Shown in pieces: positions 36,401 to 49,000 of a stretch of 64,000 bases of DNA. The DNA comes from Ianthella basta (Eukaryota; Porifera; Demospongiae; Verongiida; Ianthellidae). The notes beneath the pieces are model-generated. The model was not told the DNA's origin. It was given only the letters and a program-made list of their open reading frames with translations, and made no database searches. Location of the stretch: the NCBI GenBank assembly GCA_964019415.1, contig OZ025881.1, positions 2,917,780-2,981,779 on the forward strand, given 5' to 3'. Position 1 is the stretch's first letter, and each line of letters starts with the position of its first letter. The translations under genes were made by a program, and so were the position numbers.

Positions 36401-39400
36401 CATAGAGGGTTGCCTGTGACGAGGTTTGGTTGCAAACTAGCATTGCAGCTAGTAATATATATATGGTGCAAGTTGCATTATAGATGCTGTTACCATGGCA
36501 ACTTCACAATGATATCCAATGTAAACAGCCAGATGGGTGGTAACAAAATTAAGGAGCATATCGTTGCAGGGGTGCCTAAATCCCTTATAGGAAGTGAGCA
36601 AAGTGCCACCGAAGTGTCTGTGGTGCCGTAACTGATCTGAATTTACTGGGAAGTAACTGTATCCATGTACAGGAGGAGAACACTTCCACAGTAGCACTCT
36701 CAGCCTCTTAAAGCCTAGCTACCTATTTCCCTTCATTTTTGGCATAGATTTATTGCCAAAATGCACCTTTTGTCTTTCAGCTAGTACAGTAGCTTTCTTG
36801 GAATGCTATCTAAAGGGAGCCGACAGAAACTCACTGTGTATGCACAGTACATTACGTAATCATAAACAATGACTTATAGAATGCAAATGCTGTCGTAGCA
36901 CATCTGTATTGTTGAGCTGTGACGCCACAACCTTACCTTGCATATTGTTACCCATACTCTACACCATAACTGCAACAGGTTATGTAATAGTAGTGAGCGA
37001 TAGCAGAATCATCAATTGCATTACAGTTCATGCTGTGCTGTGCAAGGTTACCTACCAAAGGTCTTTGCAATTGAATGCACAGTTGAAAGAGCAGTCATAT
37101 CTGAAAATCCCCTTTGAATCTCAGTACTAACCTGGGAGACGTAAGCAGTGACAGTACCTTCAATGATAAGCACCTTGCCCATTATCAAATCAAACACAGC
37201 ATTAGCAGCAAGTCACAAAATATACCCTAGGGAATGCATGAACACACGCAACAACCACACCAGAAGCACACCAACACCATCAATACACCAACAAGTATTC
37301 TAAGCCAAATTGGGCAAAAGTGCTCATCCACTGGCGAGAAGACTTTCACTGTGTTTGAAATAGAACAAGTCTGAGCTGTGCTTTCCTTTCATCACCTCGG
37401 AAGAACAACTATTTTCTGTCGTTGTTGCTGTCCCTTTCGCTAGCTAGTTAGCTAATGTGAACATGTCCGCTCGGACTGCCAGTTCAAGAGATGCAAAAGG
37501 GACTAGCAAAACACCTTCCCTCTGCTGTTAGAGCACATGTTGCCGCCTTTCAAAAGCAAAGAATGGGTAGCAGGCTAGGCTTTCACTTATGGAGCAGTGA
37601 GGTCACACTTTGTAAAATTCATAATCTCAGTAGACCACACTGGGCTACTCAAAATTCCTTTGATCTGCACGTGTATGTCAACTATAAGTTAGTTATAGCT
37701 GGCCCACAGATGGCTAACTTAGACAAGCTACACTATAATATTATGCACTTGGACTCACATATCCAGGATGCACTGCAGACACCACAACTCCTTTGCTGGT
37801 CACCCTTCTCTGCAGAGCAGCCCCCATCATGATCTATGTACATAATGAACACCAATTTCATGAACAGCCTCAAAACATTTGCATGTCAAATTATGTTAGT
37901 GATCAGCACCTGGTCAAGTAATAATTGCCAACTGACACTCTGGATGTCAGTTGGCAACAGTGTCATGCTTGCACCACAATGATTACCACGTAAGTTCTAA
38001 TTTTCATGGGACTTTACTTTCGCAAATTTCGTGAGGAAGTCGGCATACATGAAAATATTTTCTTGTGAAAGTTTCATGCTTTACACTTCCAGTATGTAAA
38101 TACTTTGCATATGTTACCAATACAAATAACCAGGTGACCATTCATGCAAACATAATCGCGAATTACCCTTCCCAATGATGATACACAAAATCTTGCGAAA
38201 ATTAGAGATTACACGGTACTACACTGTGAAAATTGAGCTCATTGCCCTCAGGTCACACAGCGACTCCACCCCCCCCCCCCCCCAACACACACACATGTTG
38301 CTCACATTGAAGAGTTTGGAGTTACTGTATTGTTTGAGTCTGCCATAGTTCTGTTCACCCTGGAGGTTAGCAGGATTGAATGGCATGGCCTGAGTGTGCA
38401 TCACTGATGACACAATGACCACTCTGGCATCAGGTGCTGAAGACAAGATGAGTGGGAGGAGCTCTAGAGTCAGCAGAAAGTGACCAAGGTGGTTCACCTG
38501 TGGGGAGAGAATACACAATCAGCATTTGATTATCCACTAAGAAATAAGTCAGAAGAGCAATCTCTCATTCCTCAAATGAGCTACTTCATACGTCTGCCAA
38601 CACAGAAAAAAGCACAAAACAGACACATGCTTTCCTAACGCGCTGCTTTAAATTACTATAATAAAACAACATGCTCGTACCTGAAAATGCATCTCGTGTC
38701 CATCATCAGTTTTCCCTAAATGAAACATAAGCGGATGATAAAAGTATATAATGTTGCAAGCATACACATTACTGGGGATAACCCCAAGCCATCACACAGC
38801 AAATGTACAGGACATGCACAATTTTGTGTATGCCTAGTTTGCAGCAAGCAGACACCAGAATCTGATGAGTCACAGTGGCCTTGACCGAACCACGAAGGGC
38901 ACTCACCAAATGGCACAGATCCTATCCCTGCATTGTTGATGAGGAGGTGAAGGGGCAATCCTTTCTGTTTGTAGTCTTCAGTGAACCTCTTTACAGACCG
39001 TAAAGATGCCAAGTCCAGAGGCATGAACTCCACACTGATGGACTTGTCTGGATGCTCCCGAGACACCTCTTCAGTCATGCGAGTGAGGGCCTAAAGTGGA
39101 GGCAAGTGAGATTCTGATAGTGAAATAGCTTAATCATGGCACAACTCTCAAGGCTGCACACACTGTTGGGAGTTGATCCCATGGGAATTTCTTTAATGCT
39201 AAGTTAAATTAAGGGATGAACCTCTAAAGCCAAGTAATAGAGAGTACCAAATTCACACGTCATCAAATCCATTGGAGTTAGCTTACAATTGTATGAACTA
39301 AAGGGAAAGGTAACAACCCACGTCATTATCCATGTCTACACATCACAATATTCTTCTCATTGCCAGAAAGATGATTGCTGCTAACATCAAGCTGGCTTCC

Positions 39401-40690
39401 CAGTGAGACATCAATGTGCTCGTTTTGACAAGAATAAAAATAACAGTATGGGTGGACAGGGTGACTAGCACAAAGTGCAGCTACTTGGAGAAATGGACTT
39501 AGAGGTCAAAACTGAGTCTATAGTCGGATAAAATTGTTTGCTGACTCCTGTAAGGCTGACATTCCAGTGCACTCAGAGAACTATGACACCTTGATGTAGT
39601 TTACTGTTAGAGTGAAAGGGAAGCCATCCTGGCTAATTCAGTGAAGAAACCTGTAAGGCTGACATCCCAGTGCACTCAGAGAACTATGACACCTTGATGT
39701 AGTTTACTGTTAGAGTGAAAGGGAAGCCATCCTGGCTAATTCAGTGAAGAAACATGCACACAGAGCATAGTCTGATGCACTTGCCAGCACCATTTGGGTG
39801 GAATGGCCTGAGGACTTTGTGTAAGCTTTTAGTTGTGCCAGAGGAATGCAATTCTTGTTCAACATCTACACAGTGCTGTCAGATGCCAGAAGGCATCAAC
39901 GATTGTGAATGGTTAGGCCAAATCTTGGCATAAACATTGTCAACTTTGGCTACATTACAGGCTCTACCTTGTGGAAAGGAATACATTCAAGAGTACACAG
40001 AATGTTGCCAGTTGCATGAAATACTTTTCGTTATCCTTCATCCATGACACCACCACCACACACCACAGCTTGGGCTATACAAAGTTAATCAACCTTACCT
40101 TGAGGAAGGGATTACACATCCAAGGCTACACAGATCAACTGACTTGTATGGACATGCCATTATTTAGAGTCTATGCCACAATAATAATGGCTGTGTAGCT
40201 ACATGGAGTGTTGCTGATAAGTACATTGAGCTAAAAGCTAGCCTCGTGGAATACTTTCAATTTGCGTTCCCTGTCCACCACGTATGACCAGTACCACCCA
40301 CCAGCAACCACCATGCACCCGTGCACAACCCAACTATCCACCCACCTGCGACAACACCCGTGGTCATGCTCCACTCACTCTCATACTAACACGCACATCC
40401 ATCCCGCACCCACCACTACTGCACAGTTCAATACCAATACTCATGCCACGACCCAACTACTTCACAGGGAAGCTACATGTATTCTAGGCGACAGCACACA
40501 CATCAAGACGCTGTGCAGTGTGCTAGCTTACATTTCTGGCTCTCTCTTCGCTCCTACATGCAATGACGACGTGTGCTCCCAGCACGGCCAGTCCCTTGGC
40601 CGTCTCGTATCCAATCCCAGTATTTCCGCCCGTCACAACGGCCACTCTACCGCTCTGGTCAACCTCGGGATAGGACAAACGAGCACCCAT
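30449..40690 (-). CDS. SDR retinol-dehydrogenase-like gene D (8 exons, 375 aa)
   Basis: Exons: 40532-40690, 38907-39090, 38681-38715, 38306-38497, 37759-37833, 37056-37131, 31901-32030, 30449-30725; 1128 nt in phase. TGGNTGIG (20-27), [21 protein letters not shown], catalytic Asn in [47 protein letters not shown]. The last exon starts [20 protein letters not shown] (NQIH in A, B and E) and ends in the acidic/Thr-rich tail. The 5-kb intron 6 holds an old Ty3/gypsy copy (32560-35631), and intron 7 holds the decayed hammerhead-like block. Closest to gene E: introns 4-7 align over long stretches, so D and E split recently. Confidence 0.87.
31002..31229 (-). other. Conserved open stretch in intron 7 of D, unknown
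   Basis: A 75-codon minus-strand frame ([38 protein letters not shown]) is nearly repeated at 56135-56452 in the duplicated intron, with protein-like composition. It is absent from introns 7 of A and B. It could be a domain fragment of an inserted element or a skipped exon; no family is recognised. Confidence 0.25.
32560..35631 (+). mobile_element. Old, heavily broken Ty3/gypsy element in intron 6 of gene D
   Basis: A fossil LTR retrotransposon truncated at its 5' side (no 5' LTR seen). Order: gag remnant, a CCHC knuckle ([14 protein letters not shown], about 33017-33060), protease ([11 protein letters not shown], about 33230), a scrap of RNase H, an integrase remnant (PYHPQSD near 34560), a polypurine tract (about 35417-35432) and the 3' LTR. 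Most of the reverse transcriptase region is missing. Many breaks; an old copy. A more deleted copy sits at the same intronic place in gene E (60143-60790), so it inserted before D and E were duplicated. Confidence 0.8.
35433..35631 (+). repeat. 3' LTR of the old Ty3/gypsy copy
   Basis: 199 bp bounded by the inverted ends TGTAATGG and CCATTACA, preceded by a purine-rich tract. It aligns with 60143-60334 (5' LTR) and with 60717-60790 (partial 3' LTR) in gene E. Confidence 0.75.
37315..37690 (+). repeat. Dispersed repeat, short copy in intron 5 of gene D
   Basis: Same repeat as 62470-62960, and in reverse as 24776-25288. Relative to E it lacks about 130 bp near its right end (the part with GGGATTCATC to CATAAAGCAC). 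Confidence 0.6.
39548..39753 (+). repeat. Tandem duplication, two units of 103 bp
   Basis: Two consecutive near-identical units begin CTGTAAGGCTGACAT and end CAGTGAAGAAAC. In intron 1 of gene D. Confidence 0.85.
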
Positions 40691-40769
40691 TGTATTACTT
40701 CGCTGATCACCAACTGTAATAATAATTAATGGTGAAGCATATAGGTATAAACGTATATGTTCCTACATA

Positions 40770-40815
40770 AACCTCTATCTTGATTGCGTAAAGCTCAACT
40801 TCCGCTCATGCTCTC
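40770..40815 (-). promoter_or_regulatory. Candidate promoter block of gene D
   Basis: CTTGATTGCGTAAAGCTCAA followed by CTTCCGCTCATGCTC lies about 90-120 bases upstream of the ATG and corresponds to the blocks upstream of genes A and B. It includes an ETS-like CGGAAG on the gene strand. Inference from conservation. Confidence 0.3.
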
Positions 40816-41052
40816 GTACGTGAGCTGTCTACCACACGTGCACACACATGTACACTTGCGCATGATAGAGACAGCATCCGCAAATATTGCAGGTACATAA
40901 TCGTGACTGACAAATAGCCCCCAGGATATGTATAGGTATCAACTGGAATCCAGCGCAAGCATGTATTGTCACTGTATAAGATTCTAAATGAAAGAGTGTA
41001 ATTAAATGCATAGCTAGCTAGCTATGTAGGTAGCTAGCTAGCCATAGCTATA

Positions 41053-41377
41053 CTAGAAATAATAATAATTTTCTACAAAAGTAGCAGGGATGTAGGGATG
41101 GCACAATCAGTACAGAAACAAGTAAAGACTGTTACACAGTGGAGCATTAACCATGGTCCCTACATGTAAGAATGTTGCACCTTATAGTCCTACACCCTTG
41201 AATGTAGGGACGATGGTTAATGCTCCACTGTGTAACAGCCTTTACTTTAGTCCTACACCCTTGAATGTAGGGACGATGGTTATTGCTCCACTGTGTAACA
41301 GCCTTTACTTGTTTCTGTACTTTTTGTGCCATCCCTAAATCCTTGCTATTTTTGTAGAAAATTATTATTATTTCTAG
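41053..41377. repeat. Foldback MITE with about 110-bp inverted ends
   Basis: Left arm CTAGAAATAATAATAATTTT, GGGATGGCACAA, GTTACACAGTGGAGCA is mirrored on the right to ATTTCTAG at 41377. The middle has two direct copies of a CCTACACCCTTGAATGTAGG unit. No coding capacity. A diverged relative is at 4970-5125. Confidence 0.72.
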
Positions 41378-41582
41378 TTTCTGTACTTGTTATGGTGTGC
41401 AAGCTGCACATGCTAAGTGCCACTAGAGGACATCCATGCAGGTTACAGTATAGGACCTTATTTCTGTAATCCTGGAGCTGGATGTGTCAGCTATCTCCTA
41501 GCTTCCGCGCCAGCCCACCTAAGAGCTTAGAAACAGTGACCGAAAGTTAGCCGAGTACTAATTAAAAATGGCGGGATACGCA

Positions 41583-41981
41583 CTCCTTGAGCAGGTTACA
41601 GCTGATCTCCCACAGCTGTTCTTGGTGGATCTGGTTCCTGTGAAATGCCATAGATGAGACACACAAGTTGAATGTATACTATAAACAGATATGTGGGACA
41701 TGGTTATTTACACGATGTCAATAGCTAGAAATAAGTAAAATTAAACTATGCTAATGATTGCAAATCAAACCCTAATTTCTATTCCAAAGAGACTGATGAT
41801 ATTCACATACAGCCTCTACACTTATAGTGCTCACTGAGTACTTCCCTAAGTTACCTTGCTACAGCTGAGGTGTGAGCTGGTCGGCAGTTACTGTAGTAGA
41901 CAAATTCCTTTGCGTTCAGTTCTGGGTTAATAGCAGCATTCAAGGAGGTGGCAGCACCTTCCACACAGTTTCTTGAAAAGC
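41583..41981 (-). pseudogene. Partial dehydrogenase copy: exon 7 and the start of exon 8
   Basis: Exon 7 is complete (41855-41981; GFSRNCVEGAATSLNAA, EFVYYSNCRPAHTSAVA) with an acceptor and a GTAACT donor. Exon 8 starts correctly (acceptor at 41636, [16 protein letters not shown]) but the homology stops at 41583, after which ten bases or so lead to a stop. Exons 1-6 are absent upstream. It is distinct from A-E in sequence (closest to C), so it descends from another lost gene of the array. Confidence 0.75.
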
Positions 41982-42284
41982 CTATAAGAGAGCAATGCAA
42001 GAGCATTATGGCTGTGATGACAGGCATGTAGTTGCTTGCATTACAAATTGAAGTGGACTGAATGCATAGCTACATTTCCGAATCATGCATGCATGCATGC
42101 ATGCTGCATTAAAGCTACTTAAGATAGCCAGTGCCTCAATCCATCTGTAGGGTCACTGGGGGCACATCATGTGCTCATGTGCAGTGATAGTGAGCATGTG
42201 CATCATTGACAGTACTAACTTAAAGCTAGTGTTCAATAATGTCATAGAGGCTTATTACCATGTTGTTCAATACGGGCAAATAGC

Positions 42285-42440
42285 AATGATGCAGCAGAAT
42301 CAATCAGAATTTGATTGCAGTATATATGTTTCAGCCACATAGGCCATGCAGGCCTTCATCAGCTGCATATAAACTCTTTGTATGCAGCTGATTTGTATGG
42401 TTTGTATGCAGCTGATGAAGGCCTATGTGACTGAAATTTC
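42285..42440. repeat. Foldback repeat with CTGATGAAGGCC arms (copy 2)
   Basis: Copy of 18870-19015. Its minus-strand arm (about 42313-42365) keeps GCAG-CTGATGA, a GGCC hairpin, GGCTGAAAC and a later CTGC able to pair with GCAG. It is a hammerhead-like order with a poor stem III. Confidence 0.45.
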
Positions 42441-42889
42441 CTGCACTCAGTTTTTGATTGATTCTGCTACGTCATTGCTCATGGCTTTAAGCAGTCAACT
42501 GCACCAATTCTCATATGGGTGTGCAGTAAGGCATGCATGGTTCAAAGGCAGATTCACATGCAAATCTTACCCAATAATGCTAAAAGAGACATCAAGGTTG
42601 CGATAGCAGTCATGTCTGCCCAACCTCTAGGCAGCTCACTGTCAACCTAGCATATACAGTAAATGTGCGTAGACGATATTGTAACATATGCATTGCAGTA
42701 AGATATATATTTGTGTGTAACATATATAATACAACAGATACACCATGCATGGTATATTAATGTAGTTACAAGTGTCAAAGCATGATTCCGACCATGAAAT
42801 GATGGAAAAATATGAAAGACGCAATTCAAACCAACTCTAATCAACTGATAAGGCTGATCTCCAAATGTGCCTGACTCCATGCTCTGGCT

Positions 42890-43755
42890 TCAATTCCCGA
42901 TCTGTTGGCTCCTCACCAGCTGGGTTTTGGCATTGCAGCAGGAGTCAAGGCAGCTATACGTACATGCCAGCCGAGTATACCTTGCTCACCTGTCATCCAA
43001 CAAAGCACTTGTCAAGCTGGACTTCCAGAACACCTTCAACAGCATTTGTCAAGACAAACTGCTGGAGGCAGTTAAAGGATTCCAGATCTACTTCCCTATG
43101 TGCATTCTGCCTATGGTGCTCCATCTGTTCTCCTGTGGGATGGTGCCCAGCTTAGCTCAGCCGAGGGTATTCAGCAAGGAGACCCCTTAAGTCCCATGTT
43201 GTTCAGCCATTCTTTCTCTATTCTAAAGCTCCTGCACATTCTGCGGACACCCCCTACTTTCTCATCTCCCTTCTTGGGAACTTGGGACAACTTATTAAGG
43301 TCCATTGTCTCCAGGATAACCAACATCTGCTTTGAATTTGATGATTTGTCTTGGTGCCAAGCGACCCTTCCTGTCAACCAGGGTGGCCTTGGGTTCCGGA
43401 GTTGCTCTAGTCTTGCACCGTCTGCCTTTTTGGCTTCTGCTGACGGAGCCTCTGAACTCATGCTAAAGCTCTTACCACCTCACCTTCTGTCTGTCCCTTA
43501 CATTTCCAAGGACCATGCACTCACTGCTTGGAAGGGTGCTCTGCCAGCAGACACCCCCCTCCCCACCAACTTGAATCATTAGAAGTCTTGGGACCTGCCC
43601 AATATCCAGCTTCACCTTGACACCCTCCTGGCCCAGTGTGTTGACCAGACCTCCCGTTCCCGTATCCTCGGGGCAAGCTCCCGTGAGTCCGGAGCTTGGC
43701 TTAACACACTCCCAATCTCCTCTTTGGGCCTCTGCATGTCAGATGATGCCATCCA
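42890..43755 (+). mobile_element. LINE relic: reverse transcriptase and C-terminal parts
   Basis: Plus-strand frames show LVKLDFQNTFNSICQDKLLE (RT block), SAEGIQQGDPLSPMLFS (RT block near 43150-43205), then LPVNQGGLGFRSCSSLAPSA, LPPHLLSVPYISKDHAL and ESGAWLNTLPISSLGLCMSD (to about 43745), the C-terminal part typical of a non-LTR element family found in many invertebrates. The FADD-type RT core between QQGDPL and the C-terminal part is missing, and the frame changes several times. A 5'-truncated and internally deleted, dead copy. Its right end abuts the 3'-flank repeat. Confidence 0.7.
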
Positions 43756-43756
43756 T

Positions 43757-44350
43757 ACACCACTAGTCATTTGGCATAGGGCTAGCTATATCATGCATTG
43801 TACCCTCAATCCTTGAAAGGTACCACTAGTCATTTGGTATAGGGCTATATGCATTTTATATGGTGTGTCATAGATCTCTCCCTGCATTCTGCTACTGACT
43901 GTGGTGTGAGAAAGAAAACGACACCCTATCCTCTCTTACATCCATCCATCTACTAGCCACGTGCACTCCTCACACAACAATATGAAATAATCCTGGGCCA
44001 GTGTATAGTGTGTACCCTTACAAACAATGTATTCAGAAGCTGGGAGAACATTGATCTTACAAAAGGTGTAGATCTTTGCCAGCTGAATTTGTGAATCTCT
44101 GAGTGAAGTAACCAAAGCTCAAGGTATACACATAGTCCTGGTAATGATAACCTGCATAAGCTACATATGTGGAGGGATTAGACTGCATGGATATGAGTTT
44201 GGAGCATGCCTTCATGCATTTATCATATGTTATATTATTATATCAATATTTACTCAGGCGCTCCACTGCTATAAAAATTATATATCCTGCATTTTAATGG
44301 TAAATTGACACTAATTAATTAATGCATTAATTCCCACATCCATGTATATA
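43757..44350. repeat. Orphan copy of the gene array 3'-flank repeat
   Basis: About 590 bp like 29690-30210 with no gene attached on its right; the ACCACTAGTCATTTGGCATA block at its start is doubled. It served as the target of the unit beginning at 44351. Confidence 0.7.
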
Positions 44351-44483
44351 GGCGTAATATCCAGTGATTAGCCTTTGTTCAACCTAGCCCGGCCTGGCCG
44401 TTGCAGTGGCTTACTGCAATGAACCGATCTCTCAACAATCACGCGCAAGTCACGCTCATGACTTAGCCTTCCCCCATTAATAT

Positions 44484-44751
44484 TGTTGTGAAGGCATGTC
44501 TCCCAGAGGCTCCGATCACCTGCTGTCATGTAACAATGTGTCATGTAACAATGTGTAGTGCCACTTTGTCTAGAACTTTCGACACATGCATCTATAAAAG
44601 ATCACCTCCTCCCTTTGTAACTGCTGCTGTTGTTGTTCAATAAAGCTCCCTGGTTCCCGTTACCAGTGTCCGTTCGCGTAGTGCCTGTCCCTTACCCTGT
44701 CCTCGCTGTCTGGACTTGTCCCATGTACCCCGTGCCCACGACAACGGTACA
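44484..44751 (+). repeat. 5' LTR of the outer Ty3/gypsy element
   Basis: 268 bp, TGTTGTGAAGG to GGTACA. Contains a TATA-like CTATAAAAG (about 44591) and a polyadenylation signal AATAAA (about 44639), so promoter and 3'-processing signals are in place. Same as 54654-54921. Confidence 0.95.
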
Positions 44752-44775
44752 ATTGGTGTCAGAAGTGGGATCTAG

Positions 44776-46047
44776 ATGAGTACCAGAGCGACAACCAAGA
44801 TGGAGGCTCTTCTTGAGGAGGTGATCCAGCAGAACGAAAAGATAGTCCGGCGAATGGACGAGCAGTCGGAGCAAATTAGCGAGCATCTGAGGATGCTGAG
44901 TCAGCAGCAGTCGGAACGAGTAGACGGTATCGCCCAGAAGCAAAAGGAGACTGAACAGGAAGTCAGTGCCATCGCAGGAGATTTGAGCTCCGTAAAGCTG
45001 ACCGTTGAGGGTCGGCTGAGTGCAATGGAGAGCTCAGTATCAGGACTGACGAATCAGCTCCGCACCGAGGTCGGAGAAAGCCGCGAGTCACTGAAGCAGG
45101 AACTTCGCGTGGAACTACTACGGGAGCTTGGAGCTACACCCGGTCTTCGCCCTGCTGCGCGCCCCTTCACGCCTTCGGACCCGAATACAGAAGCAATTGG
45201 AGGGCAGACTAATCGGGTTGGGGACACCAGTGCAGCGGGCAGGACACCCCTCACCCCGAGTGTGGTACAACAGCGCCCTGCACCATTCGATGGGACGCTT
45301 GCTTGGGACGCCTACCATGCCCAATTTGAGTTGTTGGCAGAAATGAATAGGTGGGACCGCTCAGAGAAGGCCACTTATCTGGCCATCAGTCTAAAAGGGG
45401 CTGCAGCCACCGTATTGACAAACCTCCCTCCGGAGAAGCGCCATGACTATGCAGCCCTGACTACAGCACTGGACTCCCGATTTGGTGCGACACACCAGAC
45501 TGAACTGAACAGGATGCGCCTCAAGTCCAGAACCCGTCACAGAGATGAGACCTTGGCTGAGCTGGCAGAAGATGTTGAACGCCTTACACGCCTTGCATAC
45601 CCAGGAGCAACCGAAGACATGATTCAGGTTCTTGCACAAGACCAATTCGTAGATGCTTTGGTGGAAGAGGACGTGAGGCTCCGTATTCGCCAGAACAAGC
45701 CAGTGACATTGCGTGACGCCTTGAGGATTGCTCTGGAACTAGAGTCTTATCAACTAGCCAGCAGGCAAAGAGTGAAATACGTGAGAGAAGCCCAGTCGCT
45801 GGAGGATGGATACGCAGTGCAACAGCAGGTGTCCACAGCTACAGCCAGGGAAGACATCCTACAGCAACTGGTAGATGCTATTCGTGGTGATGCAAGCTCA
45901 CTCCCATTCAGAAGGAAACCAGGCAGAGGAAATGCCTTGACTTGCTGGGAGTGTGGGGAGAAAGGCCACCTTAGACGAGAGTGCCCTCGGCTGCAGAAGA
46001 AGCAACAGGGAGGGGATACAGTGTCCCGTCCGGGAAACGGGCAGTAG
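44776..46047 (+). CDS. gag of the outer Ty3/gypsy element (423 aa)
   Basis: Structural protein of an LTR retrotransposon. Residues about 10-65 form a Gln/Glu-rich coiled coil (VIQQNEKIVRRMDEQSEQIS), residues about 165-320 resemble the retrotransposon gag core (RRDETLAELAEDVERLTRLA region), and a single CCHC zinc knuckle CWECGEKGHLRREC lies near residues 393-406. It overlaps pol by 67 nt, with pol in the -1 frame, the arrangement many Ty3/gypsy elements use for frameshift expression. GC-richer than the host genes around it. Confidence 0.9.
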   Translation: MSTRATTKMEALLEEVIQQNEKIVRRMDEQSEQISEHLRMLSQQQSERVDGIAQKQKETEQEVSAIAGDLSSVKLTVEGRLSAMESSVSGLTNQLRTEVGESRESLKQELRVELLRELGATPGLRPAARPFTPSDPNTEAIGGQTNRVGDTSAAGRTPLTPSVVQQRPAPFDGTLAWDAYHAQFELLAEMNRWDRSEKATYLAISLKGAAATVLTNLPPEKRHDYAALTTALDSRFGATHQTELNRMRLKSRTRHRDETLAELAEDVERLTRLAYPGATEDMIQVLAQDQFVDALVEEDVRLRIRQNKPVTLRDALRIALELESYQLASRQRVKYVREAQSLEDGYAVQQQVSTATAREDILQQLVDAIRGDASSLPFRRKPGRGNALTCWECGEKGHLRRECPRLQKKQQGGDTVSRPGNGQ

Positions 46048-49000
46048 CCGGGCTTGCGGGGCAAAGCTCGGCTGGGACATCTACAGCCCCCATAGTAGAA
46101 TTTGACATCTTCAAGACGGGATCTATTAACAGCGGAGGAGACAGCCTGACAGTTCCGGGAACCATCAATGGGAGACCCTGTGAGTTGACTGTTGATACTG
46201 GTAGTAACATCTCTATTGTCAGACCTGACATACTCAGAGGAATTAACCATAACCTGATACATCCTGTTAGCAGCTGTCTCAGAACCGTAACTGGGGAAAG
46301 AGCCCCTATCCATGGAAAGGGACTGTTACACCTTGGCATTGGATCCCTTGTAGTCCAGCAGGAGCTCTGGGTTGCAGACATACATGACGAGTGTATCCTT
46401 GGACTTGACTTCCTGCAGTCAAATGGATGTCAGGTAAACCTTCGAGACCAAGCCCTGGTCATTGGTGATGAGGAGTTTCCCTTGAGGAAGCCATCAACCA
46501 GTCCACGACCAAACTGCTGCAGGGTTGTGTTGACAAAGAAAGTTTGTTTGGCCCCACTGGCAGAGGCAATTGTCCCTGTGGAAGTAGACCCAGTCCACAC
46601 CGACTACAGAGTGGGGCTCCTGGAGCAGACCCAGCCATCACCCTTTGGGAGCCTACTGGTGGGGAGGACACTTGTTGACCTGGAAAAAGACAGGATCCCT
46701 TTGAGAGTAATGAACCTCTCCCATCAGCCACTAACTCTCAAGAAGGGGACCGAGGTGGCACATTGCAATCTGGTCAGTGCCATTATTGTTCCAGACGAGA
46801 CCATTAGCTGTGAAGAACCTATGGAGAATGTTCGGAGAACCAGATCAGTGGAAATCTTACCCACCCACCTGAGGGACCTGTATAACCGCAGTATCCTAGG
46901 GCTGGAAGAAGCAAAGCACCCAGAAGTGCACCAGCTCTTATGTTGTTATTCCGATGTCTTTTCCACAGGTCCAGAAGATATTGGGTGTACTGACCTGGTT
47001 AAGCACCACATCAATACTGGCCAAGCCGCACCGGTGCGCCAACCACCCAGACGACTTCCCCTAGCGAAGAGAGAAGAAGCAGAGAAAGCTGTCCGAGAGA
47101 TGAAAGAGCGAGATGTAATTGAGCCATCCGCAAGTCCCTGGTCATCACCTATTGTGCTCGTACAAAAGAAAGATGGAGGTATGAGGTTTTGTGTTGATTA
47201 CCGCAAGTTGAATGATGTCACACACAAGGACTCCTATCCATTGCCACGAATAGATGACACTCTCGAGGCCTTATCAGGAGCAAAGTGGTTTTCTGCACTT
47301 GATCTCAAGAGCGGTTATTGGCAAGTTCAACTGGATGACAACTCCAAAGAAAAAACTGCCTTTTCAACTGGGAGTGGGCTATGGCAGTTCAAGGTTATGC
47401 CGTTTGGACTTTGCAATGCCCCGGCCACCTTTGAACGGTTGATGGAACAGGTTCTAGTTGGGCTACCCACATCCATAGCCCTCGTTTACCTGGATGACAT
47501 CCTTGTACCTGGACGTACCTTTTCCCAGGAGCTTGCCAACCTGAGACAAGTGTTTGAACGGCTGAGGGAGGCTAAACTGAAGTTGTCACCAAAGAAGTGC
47601 ACTCTTTTCCAGAAGGAAGTGAACTACTTGGGTCATGTAGTCAATGAAAAGGGCATCTCCCCAGACCCCTGCAAGGTTGAGGCAGTCAAGTCCTGGCCTA
47701 AGCCTACTACGGCTACCGAAGTGAAGAGCTTCCTGGGCCTTTGCTCCTACTACCGGCGATTCATCAGTTTCTTTGCCGACATTGCACACCCCCTACATCA
47801 GAGTGCCACAGTCTCTCCTTTTGAGTGGACACAGGAAGCTGATGATGCCTTCAGCAAACTAAAGCAGATGCTGACAGAGTCCCCTATTCTTGCCTATCCG
47901 CAACTGGATGTTGAGTTTGTGCTTGACACCGATGCAAGTAGCACTGGCATCGGTGCTGTTCTTTCACAGCAGGTTAATGGACAAGAGAGAGTGGTTGCTT
48001 ATTTCAGTCGCGCCTTGAAAGCACCAGAACGCCACTATTGTGTGACCCGTAAAGAGCTACTGGCCATGGTGAAGGCAATCAGGCACTTTCATGCTTACCT
48101 GTATGGTAGGAAGTTTCGGCTTCGCACTGATCATTCAGCTCTTCGTTGGTTGTTGAACTTCCGGCACCCAGAGGGCCAGACTGCCAGATGGATTGAGAGT
48201 CTCCAGCAGTATGATTTCTCAGTGGAGCACAGGCCCGGTGTTCAACATACCAATGCAGATGCACTCTCAAGACGGCCGTGCCTGAGAGATACTTGTAGGC
48301 ACTGTGAACGATTGGAGTCACGAGAGTGGGGGAACAAGCCTCATGACCGTATAACTGGTCAAGATGTACCACAGGTAGCCACGCTTGCCTTGAGTGGACC
48401 ACAACCCACTGGAGGCAGGTCTTGGGAGAATCTGAGAGAAGCCCAGCTGTGTGATCCAGAGATCAAGCCAGTGTTAGAATGGATGGAGAGAAGTAAGGAC
48501 AAGCCTTCATGGGAGGAGACTGCATCCCACCCTCCAGCCACAAAAGTTTATTGTGCCCAGTGGGAGAGTTTGAAAATCTTCCATGGAGTGTTGTATCGAC
48601 TCTGGGAGACACCGTCTGGAGATGCCACTGTCAGGCAGCTGGTGCTCCCCAAGTCCCTGAGAAGGGAGGTTCTGCAGGAGTTGCACAATGCCCCAACTTC
48701 AGGACACTTGGGCATGGCTAAGACCCTCAGTCGTGTCAGGGAGAGATTCTATTGGCTCCAGTGTAGACGTGATGTCCAGGAGTGGTGTCGAAGCTGTGAT
48801 CTGTGTGCACAGAAGAGAGGACCTCAGAGAAAACCTAAAGCCCCGCTGAGGACATACAATGTGGGATCCCCTTTGGAGCGCATAGCCATCGATGTACTGG
48901 GCCCACTACCCCCTACAGAAGCAGGCAACAAGTATATCCTTGTCATTGCGGATTACTTCACCAAATGGGTGGAAGCCTATCCAATGGTCAATCAAGAAGC

